Shown: piece after piece, positions 23,181 to 31,530 of the stretch | Layout of the letters: each line of letters begins with the position of its first letter | Position numbering within the stretch: the first letter of the stretch is position 1 | NCBI GenBank assembly: GCA_050110875.1 | Contig: CP188828.1 | Coordinates: 2,914,001-2,978,000, forward strand | Origin: Methyloligella sp050110875 | Lineage (GTDB): Bacteria > Pseudomonadota > Alphaproteobacteria > Rhizobiales > Methyloligellaceae | Direction of reading: 5' to 3' | Length of the DNA stretch: 64,000 nucleotides | Position numbers and translations under genes: made by a program | The notes under the pieces: model-generated | What the model saw: the letters and a program-made list of their open reading frames with translations, nothing else | The model's database searches: none | What the model was told of the DNA's origin: nothing

Positions 23181-23876
23181 TTAATTCCAACCGCTTTCGT
23201 TCTCAGCGAGGTCTTTCAGAAGCGCGACGTCGAGCAGCACCACCTTTTGAGTCTGCGGGAGCTCGATGGCCTGCATGCGTCTGAGCTTCGTGAATGCGCG
23301 GCTGACCGTCTCGAAGGTGAGTCCGAGATAGTCGGCGATATCGACACGTTTCATCGGCAGATCGAACGAGATCGGCTCGCATTGCTTTTCGAGATGGGAG
23401 CGCGCCATGGCGAGGAGGAAGGAGGCGACCTTCTCCAAGGCGGATTTCCGGCCGAGCATGACGAACCGGTCCTGCATCACGGCCAGCTCGCTGGTCGCGA
23501 ACTCCAGGAGCTTGCGTCCGATCTCCGGCCGCTCCATCGCGGTCTGCAGAAGGGTGTTGCGTGGGATCCGCCGGATTCGTGCGGCCTTGAGCGCCTCGGC
23601 GTTGAACCCATGCGTTTCGGATTGCACCAATCCGATCAGATCGCCGGGAAACGAGAAGGCGAGGACTTGGCGGCGCCCGTCGGACAGCAGACGATAGCAG
23701 CAGACAACCCCTTCCAGCACCTCGTAGACATGTGCGCTCTCGTCGCCCTCGTAGAAGACTGTCTCCTGGCCCCCCAGCACTTTAATCTGTTGATAACTAT
23801 CCGAAAGTCCGGTCCAGCTTTGGAAGCCGAATGCGCTCGGATCGGTTTGGCCGATGGCGACTTGCTGAGCATGCAT
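23181..23876 (-). CDS. Crp/Fnr-family regulator, FixK-like
   Basis: The 231-residue regulator has an N-terminal cyclic-nucleotide-binding-like beta-roll (FYEGDESAHVYEVLEGVVCCYRLLSDGRRQVLAFSFPGDLIG), a long dimer helix and a C-terminal winged helix with VDIADYLGLTFETVSRAFTKLRR. The recognition helix has E189-T190-V191-S192-R193, the FNR/FixK type that reads TTGAT-N4-ATCAA. The N-terminal four-cysteine cluster of true FNR is missing, so it should not sense oxygen itself, as in FixK. It is divergent from the response regulator at 23987. Five matching boxes occur nearby. Confidence 0.9.
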   Translation of the reverse strand: MHAQQVAIGQTDPSAFGFQSWTGLSDSYQQIKVLGGQETVFYEGDESAHVYEVLEGVVCCYRLLSDGRRQVLAFSFPGDLIGLVQSETHGFNAEALKAARIRRIPRNTLLQTAMERPEIGRKLLEFATSELAVMQDRFVMLGRKSALEKVASFLLAMARSHLEKQCEPISFDLPMKRVDIADYLGLTFETVSRAFTKLRRMQAIELPQTQKVVLLDVALLKDLAENESGWN

Positions 23877-23986
23877 GGTATGATCCTCCTCACGGATGCC
23901 TGATGCTCAGCATTCAAAAGGGCTGTCGTAAGCGGGGTATCCCGCGCTTGTAACGAATTGTATCGCCAATCCGCCTCTGACCCGCC

Positions 23987-24721
23987 GTGAGTGAAACCCG
24001 TCACATCCTCGTCGTCGACGACGATCCGAGCGTTCGCCGGCTTCTGCGCCGCTGCTTCGAGCAGGAAGGCTATCGGGTCTCCGAGGCCGCCAACGGTCGC
24101 GAGATAGATGCCGCGCCCTTGGAAGAGTTGAGCCTGATCACCTTGGATTTGGGCTTGGGCAGCGAAGACGGCCTTCAGATCGCCCGCGCCATCCGCTCCC
24201 GCTCCGACGTTCCGATCATCATGCTCACCGGCAAGGGAGAGATGATCGATCGGGTCGTGGGCTTGGAGCTCGGTGCCGACGATTATATCGCCAAGCCGTT
24301 CCACGTCCGGGAAGTGCTGGCGCGGGTCCGCACCGTGTTGCGCCGCCTGGAGCCGCCCAGCCGCGCACCGGCCGCCCAGCCCGAGCCGTCGAATTGCTGC
24401 CGTTTCGACGATTGGGAGGCCGATTTCGATCGACTCGAGCTACGCCGCGGCGACGGAACCCCCGTCGAGCTGACCTCGGGCGAGATGAGACTCTTGCAGG
24501 TTTTTACCCAGCACGCCGGCCGGGTTCTCAGCCGGGAACAGCTGATGGATCTGCTGAAGGGCCAGGACTGGTCGCCCTACGACCGCAGCATCGACAATCA
24601 GATCGCGCGTTTGCGGAAGAAGATCGAGGCCGATCCTCGCCATCCGCAGATCGTCAAGACGGTGCATGGCGCGGGCTACAAGTTCAGCGCCAGGGTTCGG
24701 CGCGGCGAAGGGGCGAAATAA
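23987..24721 (+). CDS. OmpR-family response regulator near the FixL-like kinase
   Basis: This 244-residue response regulator has a receiver domain with acidic pocket D11-D12, acceptor D54 and K103 in DDYIAKPF. A linker rich in P and A (about 125-138) leads to a winged helix ending IVKTVHGAGYKFSARV. GTG at 23987 is the start, shared with no other good candidate. It is divergent from the FixK-like gene and convergent (7-base gap) with the hybrid kinase, so the three likely form one signalling set, although phosphotransfer between kinase and regulator cannot be shown. In rhizobia FixL acts on FixJ, which has a LuxR-type output; here the output is OmpR-type. Confidence 0.9.
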   Translation: MSETRHILVVDDDPSVRRLLRRCFEQEGYRVSEAANGREIDAAPLEELSLITLDLGLGSEDGLQIARAIRSRSDVPIIMLTGKGEMIDRVVGLELGADDYIAKPFHVREVLARVRTVLRRLEPPSRAPAAQPEPSNCCRFDDWEADFDRLELRRGDGTPVELTSGEMRLLQVFTQHAGRVLSREQLMDLLKGQDWSPYDRSIDNQIARLRKKIEADPRHPQIVKTVHGAGYKFSARVRRGEGAK

Positions 24722-24728
24722 CCGGCGC

Positions 24729-26255
24729 CTAGCCGGCCAACGCTTTGCGGATGGCTGCGGCCAATTCCGCGTTCCTATAGGGCTTGCGAAGCAGGCCGAT
24801 CTCCGATGTGGAAAGCGTCTCGCGCTCGATCAGCTCTTCCGAATAGCCCGACGTCAACAGCACGCCGACGTTCGGATATTTCTCCCGGATCTGCATTGCG
24901 AGGTCGTAACCGGATATGCCCCCCGGCATCACCAAGTCGGTGAAGACGAGCTCGATATCCGGCTTTTGCCCAAGCAGGCTGAGCGCCGCCTCGCTTTGAG
25001 ATGCATCCAGGACGCGATAGCCGAGCTCGGTCAGACGGCGGCAGGTCAGCCGTCTCACCCGGGCGTCGTCCTCCACCACGAGGATCAGCTCGCCGGCGGT
25101 CGGTTCGGTCGCAACCTTTCCGGCTGCCATGCGGCCGGCGCCGCCGGTATTGCGCGGCAAAAAGAGATTGATCGTGGTGCCGCTGCCAACCTCGCTCTCG
25201 ATGGTGATGTGTCCGCCCGATTGCCGCGCAAATCCAAACACCATCGAAAGTCCGAGTCCCGTGCCATGCTTCGCATCCTTGGTGGTGAAGAAGGGCTCGA
25301 ACGCCCTCTGCCGCACCTCCTCCGGCATGCCGTGCCCGGTATCGGAGACGGAAAGCCTGACATATTCGCCCGGTTCAAGCCCGGCTGTAGTCGCAGCGGC
25401 GCGGCCAATCGAGTCGTTGAACGTCTCCAAGATCAGCTTGCCCCCCTGTGGCATGGCATCCCGCGCGTTCACCACCAGATTGAGGATGGCGCTCTCTACC
25501 TGGGTCTCGTCGACTTGCGTCTGCCACAGTCCGACGCTCAGGCTGGTGCTGAGATCGATCGTCTCGCCGAGCGTTCGGTGCAGCATCTCGGTCAAACCGA
25601 GCACGAGAGCGTTTAAATCGATGACCCGAGGTTCCAGATGGCTGCGCCGTGCAAAGGCCAGAAGACGCGATGTCAGCCGCGCTCCGAGTTCCGCGGCTTC
25701 CCGGGCTTCGGTCAGGAGTTCGAGATCCGTCTCGTCTTCCAGACGCAGATCCAGCAGCTCGAGATTGCCGGTAATGACAGTCAGTAAGTTGTTGAAATCA
25801 TGGGCGACTCCACCGGTGAGCTGACCCACCGCTTCCATCTTCTGGGCTTGATGGAGCGCGCTTTCCGCACGTTTCTGATCGCTCAGATCGCGGATGATTC
25901 CGGTGAAAAGCCTAGCCCCGTCGGCGCGAAACTCGCTGACCGAGAGATGCATGGGGAAGGTTGAGCCGTCCTTGCGGCGTCCCGACACCTCCCGGCCGAT
26001 GCCGATGATGTTGCGTTTGCCGGTCTCGCAATAGCGGCGAAGATAGCTGTCATGCTCCGCCTGATAGGGCTCGGGCATGAGCATTTTGATGTTGCGGCCG
26101 ACCAGTTCGTCCTCCCGATACTGGAAGAGCCTTTCGGTCGCCGGGTTGATCGTGTCGATCGTTCCGTCTTTCTCGATGGTGACGATGGCGTCGACGGCGG
26201 AATCGAGCAGTGCCCAGAGCTTAGCCGCTTCCTTGGAATCTGAATTCGTGCCCAT
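24729..26255 (-). CDS. FixL-like heme-PAS hybrid sensor kinase
   Basis: A soluble 508-residue kinase. The PAS domain (about 12-125) holds the FixL heme motif MPEPYQAEHDSYLRRY...IIGIGREVSG. H68 aligns with the heme-ligating His200 of Bradyrhizobium FixL, and R74 and R88 with Arg206 and Arg220. A histidine kinase follows with H152 in GGVAHDFNNLL, an ATPase domain (NLVVNARDAMP, DTGHGMP, GTGLGLSMV), then a C-terminal receiver (LVVEDD ... FTDLVMPGG ... LLRKPYR). The added receiver and absence of TM segments differ from classical FixL. ATG 26255 is preferred to TTG 26267. It probably senses oxygen directly. Confidence 0.9.
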   Translation of the reverse strand: MGTNSDSKEAAKLWALLDSAVDAIVTIEKDGTIDTINPATERLFQYREDELVGRNIKMLMPEPYQAEHDSYLRRYCETGKRNIIGIGREVSGRRKDGSTFPMHLSVSEFRADGARLFTGIIRDLSDQKRAESALHQAQKMEAVGQLTGGVAHDFNNLLTVITGNLELLDLRLEDETDLELLTEAREAAELGARLTSRLLAFARRSHLEPRVIDLNALVLGLTEMLHRTLGETIDLSTSLSVGLWQTQVDETQVESAILNLVVNARDAMPQGGKLILETFNDSIGRAAATTAGLEPGEYVRLSVSDTGHGMPEEVRQRAFEPFFTTKDAKHGTGLGLSMVFGFARQSGGHITIESEVGSGTTINLFLPRNTGGAGRMAAGKVATEPTAGELILVVEDDARVRRLTCRRLTELGYRVLDASQSEAALSLLGQKPDIELVFTDLVMPGGISGYDLAMQIREKYPNVGVLLTSGYSEELIERETLSTSEIGLLRKPYRNAELAAAIRKALAG

Positions 26256-26421
26256 GCCGCCAACCAATCAAACCCGTTCTGCCAACCCGATAACGAAGCC
26301 AAAATAATAGGCAGGTGGCAAGAATCGTAGTGGCAGCGGAGCCGCTAGTGAACGGTCCGTTGATTTTAAGCGTCGGGCATCGAGGTCTTTGAGCGTGGGA
26401 GATGGATAGACACCGGGTCGG

Positions 26422-26796
26422 CTATCCCTTCCCGGGTTGCGGCGGCGAGGCTTTCGAGTGCTGCTTTACATCTCCCTGCATCCGCCGCACGCGGTCTTGC
26501 AGTTGACGGCGTGCCGCGTCGAAAGCGTCGCGGATGGCGACGTTGACGTCTTCATGCGCGTGATCTTGCCGTCCTGCATGATCCACCGCGACATCGCCGC
26601 CCGGCATGCTGATATGGATGCGGATATTATAGAGATTGCCCTTCTGGTGGTGCTGATGCGGCATCTCGATGACGATATCGTAGGCGAGGCTTCTCCCGAA
26701 GAAACGGTCGAGCTTCGCCGCATGTTCTTCGATGCGGCTCTCGATCGCCTCCGACGGTTCGATGCCGCGATAGCTGACGTTGATTGGTGACGTCAT
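26422..26796 (-). CDS. hpf: Ribosome hibernation promoting factor, short type
   Basis: The 124-residue protein is of the HPF/RaiA S30AE family, which binds the 30S subunit and stabilises idle ribosomes. Features are INVSYRGIEPSEAIESRIEEHAAKLDRFFGR, then IRIHISMPGGDVAVDH and EDVNVAIRDAFDAARRQLQDRVRR. The C-terminal dimerisation domain of long HPF is absent, replaced by a polar tail. ATG 26796 has AGCAGGA upstream; the longer frame to 26838 lacks support. An FNR-type box at 26857-26870 lies 61-74 bp upstream, which suggests induction when oxygen falls, like hibernation genes in other stress regulons. Confidence 0.88.
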   Translation of the reverse strand: MTSPINVSYRGIEPSEAIESRIEEHAAKLDRFFGRSLAYDIVIEMPHQHHQKGNLYNIRIHISMPGGDVAVDHAGRQDHAHEDVNVAIRDAFDAARRQLQDRVRRMQGDVKQHSKASPPQPGKG

Positions 26797-26856
26797 TTTC
26801 AAATCCTGCTCGTGTTGCACATATACGCAGCAGCGCATGGCTGCCGCTCATCGGCA

Positions 26857-26870
26857 TTGACGGAGATCAA
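26857..26870 (-). promoter_or_regulatory. FNR/FixK-type box upstream of hpf
   Basis: TTGAC-GGAG-ATCAA matches the consensus at 9 of 10 positions. It sits between the 3' end of the cation exchanger gene and hpf. TATATG on the minus strand (26820-26825) could be a -10, but it is about 41 bases from the box centre, longer than class II spacing. Confidence 0.5.
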
Positions 26871-26891
26871 GGCGCGCTGAGCGGACTTGCC

Positions 26892-27899
26892 TCAAACCCC
26901 GTGCAGGAAGATTACATAGGTGCTCAACAGATAAACGGCGAGAAGGGCGATGCTCGTCCAGCTGATGGTGCCCGCCAGTCTCGTGCGCGGCCGGTAGACT
27001 AGCCCCACGATCACGATTCCCGTCATCACGACGATGGCGAAGGCGGTCACCGCATTGGTCGGAGACGCGGTGGCGAGCAGCGGTCCGTTATTGTAGGCGA
27101 GATCGTCGATGCTCAAAATGAAGATGTCGAACAGGTTGCTCCCCAAGATGCTCGCCATGGCGAGATCGGTCGCCCCCAACTTATAGGCGGCAATCACCAC
27201 CACCAGTTCCGGCAATGTTGTGGCTGCCGCGATGAGCAAGGTGCCGACGAAGGTCGTCTGAAGCCCCAAATTGTCGGCGAGCCTCACCCCGACGAAGGGC
27301 AACAGGATGCCGGCAGCGACCACGAAGGCCGCTGCGATGACGTAGCGACGGATCGCTCGGCGCAGCGTGGTATCGGGATAGGGATCGATTTCCGGCGGCA
27401 CGTCTCCATGCCGGTGCTGATAGAGGAAGGACGCGCGCGTCGCGACGAAGTAAACCAGCATCAAGATCGGCGTCGACAATCCGATATGCCAAAGCGACGG
27501 CACGAAAACTTCGCGCTCGATCAGCAGCGACGCCCCCACGAATCCGACCAGAATCGCCCCGAATCCGGCACTCAGGATGTGACCTTGATCGGCAAGCCGG
27601 AAGAACGGCTCGTCGCGGTTCAAGGCATCGAGCAGCACCACCATGACGAGATTGAAAAGACAGCTGCCCAGGATATTGCCGACGGCGATATTCGGTGCAT
27701 CGGTGAGGGTGACGGAGCTCAAGCCGGTGAAGAGCTCCGGCAGCGAGGTTGCCGTCGCGATCAGGACCAGCCCGACCCAGCTTCGCGAAAGCTTGCTCTT
27801 GCTCGCGATAATATCGCCTTGCAGGCTGAGCATCGAGCCTGCGACCGCGATCACGGCGGCACAAGCCGCGAACTCGATCAGAATGAGCAATGTCGACAC
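26892..27899 (-). CDS. Calcium/sodium exchanger (CaCA family)
   Basis: An inner-membrane antiporter of 335 residues with about ten TM segments in two inverted repeats. The alpha-1 motif is ATATSLPELFTGLSSV with GNILGSCLFNLVMV. The alpha-2 motif is AAATTLPELVVVIAAYKLGA with ASILGSNLFDIFIL. These carry the ion-coordinating glutamates of the YrbG/CaX class. A hydrophilic loop with DVPPEIDPYPD lies between the repeats. It may exchange Ca2+ or another divalent cation for Na+ or H+. CTCC before the start (GGAG on minus) serves as ribosome site. No functional tie to hpf is evident. Confidence 0.87.
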   Translation of the reverse strand: MSTLLILIEFAACAAVIAVAGSMLSLQGDIIASKSKLSRSWVGLVLIATATSLPELFTGLSSVTLTDAPNIAVGNILGSCLFNLVMVVLLDALNRDEPFFRLADQGHILSAGFGAILVGFVGASLLIEREVFVPSLWHIGLSTPILMLVYFVATRASFLYQHRHGDVPPEIDPYPDTTLRRAIRRYVIAAAFVVAAGILLPFVGVRLADNLGLQTTFVGTLLIAAATTLPELVVVIAAYKLGATDLAMASILGSNLFDIFILSIDDLAYNNGPLLATASPTNAVTAFAIVVMTGIVIVGLVYRPRTRLAGTISWTSIALLAVYLLSTYVIFLHGV

Positions 27900-28100
27900 G
27901 CTGAAATCTCCTTAGCCAATCAATCGGCCGCTCCAAACGCCCAGGGAGGCGGCAGGGAAGAGAAGCTGGACGGGTCCCTCGCGCCGAACGCCAAATGGCC
28001 GAAAGGGTCTATGGCGGCATTGCGATATGACGATAACGTTGCTGTCGGCGACGCAATGCGCTCCTGTTGGGGCCGCTTGGAACGTGTTCGGAGGAAGATC

Positions 28101-28925
28101 TTGGAGGACGAAGAGGCCGTCGAAAGAAAAGGCAGAACCCATCGCCTCGCATTCGAGGATATCGATTTTCTCCACAGCGACGAGATGCGTCCGCTCCGGC
28201 TGGCGCTCGAGTTCAGCAAGGTCGACTTGGCTCTGCAGAAAATGGGAATCGCCTCGACGGTCGTCGTCTTCGGCAGCCACCGTATCTTCTCGCCGGAACA
28301 GGCGGAAGACGCCTTGCGCCAAGCCCGGGACGAGGCGAGCTTGAACCGTGCCAGGCAGCGCAAGCGTCTTACCGCTTGGTACGAGGAGGCGCGCAATTTC
28401 GGGCGGATCGTCTCCGAACGCGGCGGTGCCTTGGCGGCCGGTGGAGAGCGCCACAACGTCATCGCCACCGGTGCCGGTCCGGGCATCATGGAGGCCGCCA
28501 ATCGCGGCGCGGCGGATGTCGGCGCACCGAGTATCGGATTCAACATTGCCTTGCCCGAAGAGCAGAAGCCGAACCCTTTCACGACCCCGGATCTCACCTT
28601 CCGCTTCCGCTATTTCGGCATCCGCAAGATGCATTTCGCCATGCGTGCCAATGCGCTCGCCGTGTTTCCCGGCGGTTTCGGCACCCTGGACGAGTTGTTC
28701 GAGATCCTCACCTTGCGGCAATCGCGCAAATGCGCGCCGATCCCCGTCATTCTGTTCTCTCGCGACTATTGGCAGTCGGCCGTCGATTTCGCTGCCCTTG
28801 CCGAGCTCGATATGATCGCCCCCGAAGATGCGGGGCTGTTCGAGATCGTCGATACGGCGGAAGAAGCCTGGGATCTCATGGTGAGCCGCGGGGTCATGAC
28901 CCAAACGCCGTTCCCCGAGGTCTGA
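28101..28925 (+). CDS. LOG-family protein (cytokinin riboside 5'-monophosphate phosphoribohydrolase-like)
   Basis: This 274-residue Rossmann-like protein is of the LOG/YgdH group, often mislabelled lysine decarboxylase. An N-terminal helical part (RPLRLALEFSKVDLALQKMGI) precedes TVVVFGSHR, GAGPGIMEAANRGA and PGGFGTLDELFEILTLRQ. These hold the nucleotide-phosphate site and catalytic residues. The family cleaves the N-glycosidic bond of AMP-like nucleotides. TTG 28101 is proposed because GGAGGAAG lies just upstream and the resulting length fits the family; ATG 28056 or 28011 are alternatives. Confidence 0.8.
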   Translation: MEDEEAVERKGRTHRLAFEDIDFLHSDEMRPLRLALEFSKVDLALQKMGIASTVVVFGSHRIFSPEQAEDALRQARDEASLNRARQRKRLTAWYEEARNFGRIVSERGGALAAGGERHNVIATGAGPGIMEAANRGAADVGAPSIGFNIALPEEQKPNPFTTPDLTFRFRYFGIRKMHFAMRANALAVFPGGFGTLDELFEILTLRQSRKCAPIPVILFSRDYWQSAVDFAALAELDMIAPEDAGLFEIVDTAEEAWDLMVSRGVMTQTPFPEV

Positions 28926-28958
28926 AGCGAGCCGGGTTCGGTCCCGCGCCGGGCTCCG

Positions 28959-29708
28959 TCACATCCAAAGCCGTGCGAAGAAGATCAGGCTCATCGTGAG
29001 CCCCGTGACGATGACGACGGCCCGGATGATTCGGCGGGGCAGGGCCCGCGATAGGGGCGCCCCGCAATAGCCGCCGGTGGTCGCGGCCACCATCATCAGC
29101 AAGGCCTCCGGCCAGGCCACGATTCCAGCCGCGGCGAAGGCCGCCACCGAAACCAGCGAGAGCGTGAGGGAGACCGCGTTCTTCAGCCCGTTCATGACGT
29201 TGATATCGGTCATGCCCCAGAGCGCGAACAAGGCGAGCAGCACGATCCCGAGGCCGCCGTTGAAATACCCGCCATAGATCGCCACCGCGAATGTCCCGGC
29301 AGCGCCGAAAGGGGTGAAGGCGAAGGACCGTTCGGAGAGCCAGGCGCGCATCTTCTCCTCCAGCGCGAAGGCGAAGGTCGCCAGAAGGAGCAGAAACGGC
29401 ACGATGACGCTGAACACGGCATCCGACGAGATAACCAGCAGCCCCGCGCCCACCAGCCCGCCCGCGACGCCGATCGCAAGCGTCTTGAAGAGGGGCGCCC
29501 GGTCGATGCTGCGCAGCTCGCGCCTGAATCCTAAAGCGGCGCCGAGATAGCCGGGGCACACGACGAGCGTGCTGGTCGCATTCGCCGCCACCGGTGGAAT
29601 GCCCGCATAGACCAGGGCCGGCAGTGTGAGAAAGGTGCCGCCCCCGGCAATGGAATTGAGAATGCCGGCCGCGAAGGCGGCCAGGGTGAGAACGAGATAG
29701 TCGGCCAT
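28959..29708 (-). CDS. TauE/SafE-family sulfite/anion exporter-like permease
   Basis: A 249-residue membrane protein with about seven or eight TM helices. The N-terminal motif LNSIAGGGTFLTLPALVYAGIPPVAANATST and the matching second-half motif YGGYFNGGLGIVLLALFALWGMTDINVMNGLKN define the TauE/SafE (DUF81) family. Members export sulfite, sulfoacetate or related organic anions. The substrate cannot be read from context. It is convergent with the LOG gene, with a 33-base gap. Confidence 0.87.
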   Translation of the reverse strand: MADYLVLTLAAFAAGILNSIAGGGTFLTLPALVYAGIPPVAANATSTLVVCPGYLGAALGFRRELRSIDRAPLFKTLAIGVAGGLVGAGLLVISSDAVFSVIVPFLLLLATFAFALEEKMRAWLSERSFAFTPFGAAGTFAVAIYGGYFNGGLGIVLLALFALWGMTDINVMNGLKNAVSLTLSLVSVAAFAAAGIVAWPEALLMMVAATTGGYCGAPLSRALPRRIIRAVVIVTGLTMSLIFFARLWM

Positions 29709-29764
29709 CTAGGCTGCGACCCTAATGGATTCGGGACAGGGCGAGCCGGATATTTATCCAATAA

Positions 29765-29782
29765 GATATATTTGATATATTT
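29765..29782 (+). repeat. 9-bp tandem repeat in an AT-rich promoter region
   Basis: Two exact copies of GATATATTT lie back to back in an unusually AT-rich patch 72 bp before the exported EF-hand gene. With flanking bases the first copy reads AAGATATATTT, one mismatch from the NsrR half-site AAGATGYATTT. Confidence 0.6.
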
Positions 29783-29853
29783 GTTTATGGGCGCCTTTCT
29801 GCTAGCGTCGATGGCGGAGAAGCATCGCGAAGCTATTCAGGGAGGAAAGCTTC

Positions 29854-30495
29854 ATGAGACTGACGAGCCCATACGCTTCATCCGCAATCGCCGGATTGGT
29901 GACCGCGATTATTTGCAGCCCGTCCCTCGCCGAGACTGCAGCCAGTCACACGGCGGAGCTCAAGCCGCTGAACGCATCTGTCACGGGCAGCGAGACCAAA
30001 GGCAAGGCGAGCTTCGTCCGTGACGGCGACAAGCTGACCATCGTCATCGACGTGGAAGGAGCACCGGCCGGGATCATGCATCTTCAGCATTTTCATGGCT
30101 TCGCCGAGGATGGTGAGATCGCCGCTTGTCCCTCTTCCGGCGATGACGCCAACGGTGACGGTATCGTCGATCTGAAAGAGACCGAGCCGAAGGCCGGCAC
30201 GACCATGGTGCCTTTCCATGACAAGCCGGCCAGCATGGAGATTCCGAGCGAATCCTATCCAAAGGCCGATGCCGACGGGAGCTATCATTACGAGCAGACG
30301 GTCGAGCTCGATAAGCTGAACGAGGCGTTCGCCGAGGCTTTCGACGGACAGGATCTCGATCTTGAGCGCCGAGTGGTTTTCATCCACGGCGTCGATCCGG
30401 AGACGGAGTTTCCGGACTCCGTCGCCTCCCTCGGCGATATTCCGGCCCATATCACCCTGCCGATCGCCTGTGGCAAGATCGAAGCAGCGAGGTGA
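29854..30495 (+). CDS. Exported protein with an EF-hand-like loop
   Basis: The 213-residue product has a signal peptide ending near PSLA. A beta-rich domain (TGSETKGKASFVRDGDKLTIVIDVEGAP, then IMHLQHFHGF) resembles CHRD or Cu/Zn-SOD-like folds but without a full SOD metal set. An EF-hand-like calcium loop is at DANGDGIVDLKE. Location should be periplasmic. GGGAGGAAAG lies before ATG 29854. It precedes nsrR on the same strand with a hairpin between them. No firm family or function can be given. Confidence 0.7.
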   Translation: MRLTSPYASSAIAGLVTAIICSPSLAETAASHTAELKPLNASVTGSETKGKASFVRDGDKLTIVIDVEGAPAGIMHLQHFHGFAEDGEIAACPSSGDDANGDGIVDLKETEPKAGTTMVPFHDKPASMEIPSESYPKADADGSYHYEQTVELDKLNEAFAEAFDGQDLDLERRVVFIHGVDPETEFPDSVASLGDIPAHITLPIACGKIEAAR

Positions 30496-30540
30496 GACTG
30501 AGCCTGTGAAATTCGCGCTGTTCTGCAGTGCATGGAGGAT

Positions 30541-30570
30541 GGGAGGGCATCGGAAATCTGATGTCCTCCC
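30541..30570 (+). terminator. Hairpin between the EF-hand gene and nsrR
   Basis: An 11-bp stem, GGGAGGGCATC pairing with GATGTCCTCCC (one G-T pair), has an 8-base loop. It is followed by the pyrimidine stretch TCCCTTCTATT. A terminator for the upstream gene is likely, though the T-run is poor. Confidence 0.45.
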
Positions 30571-30623
30571 TCCCTTCTATTCGAAAAGGCTCTTGGGGGA
30601 ATGATCCAGAAAGCGGATTGCCG

Positions 30624-31076
30624 ATGCGGCTGACCACCTTCTCAGACTACTGTTTGCGCGTTCTCATTTTCGTCGGTGTCCGGGGGGATCGGCTATCCAC
30701 CATCGACGAGATCTGTACCGCCTACGACATCTCCCGCGGCCACGTCATGAAGGCGGTCTATCGTCTGGGCCAGCTCGGCTATCTGGAAACCATCCGCGGC
30801 AAGAATGGTGGCATGCGCTTGGCCAAGGAGCCCGGCGAGATCGGCATCGGAAATATCATCCGGCAGACGGAAGAGGACATGGCGCTGGTCGAATGCTTTC
30901 AGGCGCCGAGCAGCGGCCGTTGCTGCATCGCGGGGAGCTGCATTCTGAAGGGCGCTCTCGCGTCGGCATTGCAAGAATTCTTGCGCGCCCTCGACGGTTA
31001 CACCCTGGCCGATCTTCTGGTTCCGCGCGAACGGCTGTCGGTTCTCCTCCACATGGACTTGAAGAAGAGCGGGTAA
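30624..31076 (+). CDS. nsrR: Nitric-oxide-sensing Rrf2-family repressor NsrR
   Basis: This 150-residue Rrf2 regulator has a winged helix (MRLTTFSDYCLRVLIFVGV, ISRGHVMKAVYRLGQLGYLETIRGKNGGMRLA). The Fe-S ligands are C91, C100 (or C101) and C106, spaced as in NsrR (VECF...CCIAGSCILKGAL). The fold and cysteines match NsrR, whose cluster is destroyed by NO so that NO-detoxification genes are released. The ATG at 30624 gives the conserved MRLTxxSDYxLR start; upstream in-frame sequence to 30528 is not protein-like. The NnrS gene 0.45 kb downstream fits this role. Confidence 0.92.
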   Translation: MRLTTFSDYCLRVLIFVGVRGDRLSTIDEICTAYDISRGHVMKAVYRLGQLGYLETIRGKNGGMRLAKEPGEIGIGNIIRQTEEDMALVECFQAPSSGRCCIAGSCILKGALASALQEFLRALDGYTLADLLVPRERLSVLLHMDLKKSG

Positions 31077-31139
31077 CTGGCGACGTTTCCTGTAGCGCCG
31101 ACGGCGTGACAGGCGAAGGAGGGAGGCCTCGCGAAGGCC

Positions 31140-31505
31140 GTGTCGAAATTGGAGATCAAGCTCAAACGCGCCTACGAAGCGCCGGCCAAGAACGATGGGC
31201 GGCGAATCCTGATCGATCGCGTCTGGCCGCGCGGCATCAAGAAGGAAGAGCTGCGCCTCGACGGATGGAAGAAGGAGCTGGCGCCCAGCACGAATCTCAG
31301 AAAGTGGTTCGGCCACGACCCCGAACGATGGGAGGAATTCCAGAAGCGGTATCGTCGGGAGCTCGACGAACAGCCGGACGCCATCGCGGCGCTCCTCTCG
31401 CTATGCCGCGGCGGACCTGTGACGCTGGTGTTCGGCGCCAAGGACACCCGGCACAATCAGGCCGTGGCGCTTCGCGATTATCTTGAGACGGCCGCCGAGA
31501 AATGA
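31140..31505 (+). CDS. DUF488-family protein
   Basis: A 121-residue soluble protein whose conserved opening KLKRAYEAPAKNDGRRILIDRVWPRGIKKEELRLDGWKKELAPS (in pieces) and WFGHDPERWEEFQKRYRREL mark DUF488. That family is widespread and uncharacterised, and some members lie near NO or stress genes. It starts with GTG 31140 preceded by AAGGAGGGAGG. It lies between nsrR and nnrS with short gaps, so NsrR or NO control is possible. Confidence 0.82.
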   Translation: MSKLEIKLKRAYEAPAKNDGRRILIDRVWPRGIKKEELRLDGWKKELAPSTNLRKWFGHDPERWEEFQKRYRRELDEQPDAIAALLSLCRGGPVTLVFGAKDTRHNQAVALRDYLETAAEK

Positions 31506-31530
31506 CCTCCGACTCGGCGAGGTTGTCCTG

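Noticed and set aside
26385..26400. Possible sixth FNR-type box near TTGATTTTAAGCG
   Set aside because: Only one half-site is present; the second half does not match NTCAA.
28101..28925. Lysine decarboxylase
   Set aside because: The PGGFGTLDE and GAGPGIMEAANRGA motifs define LOG-type phosphoribohydrolases; the decarboxylase label is a known database error.
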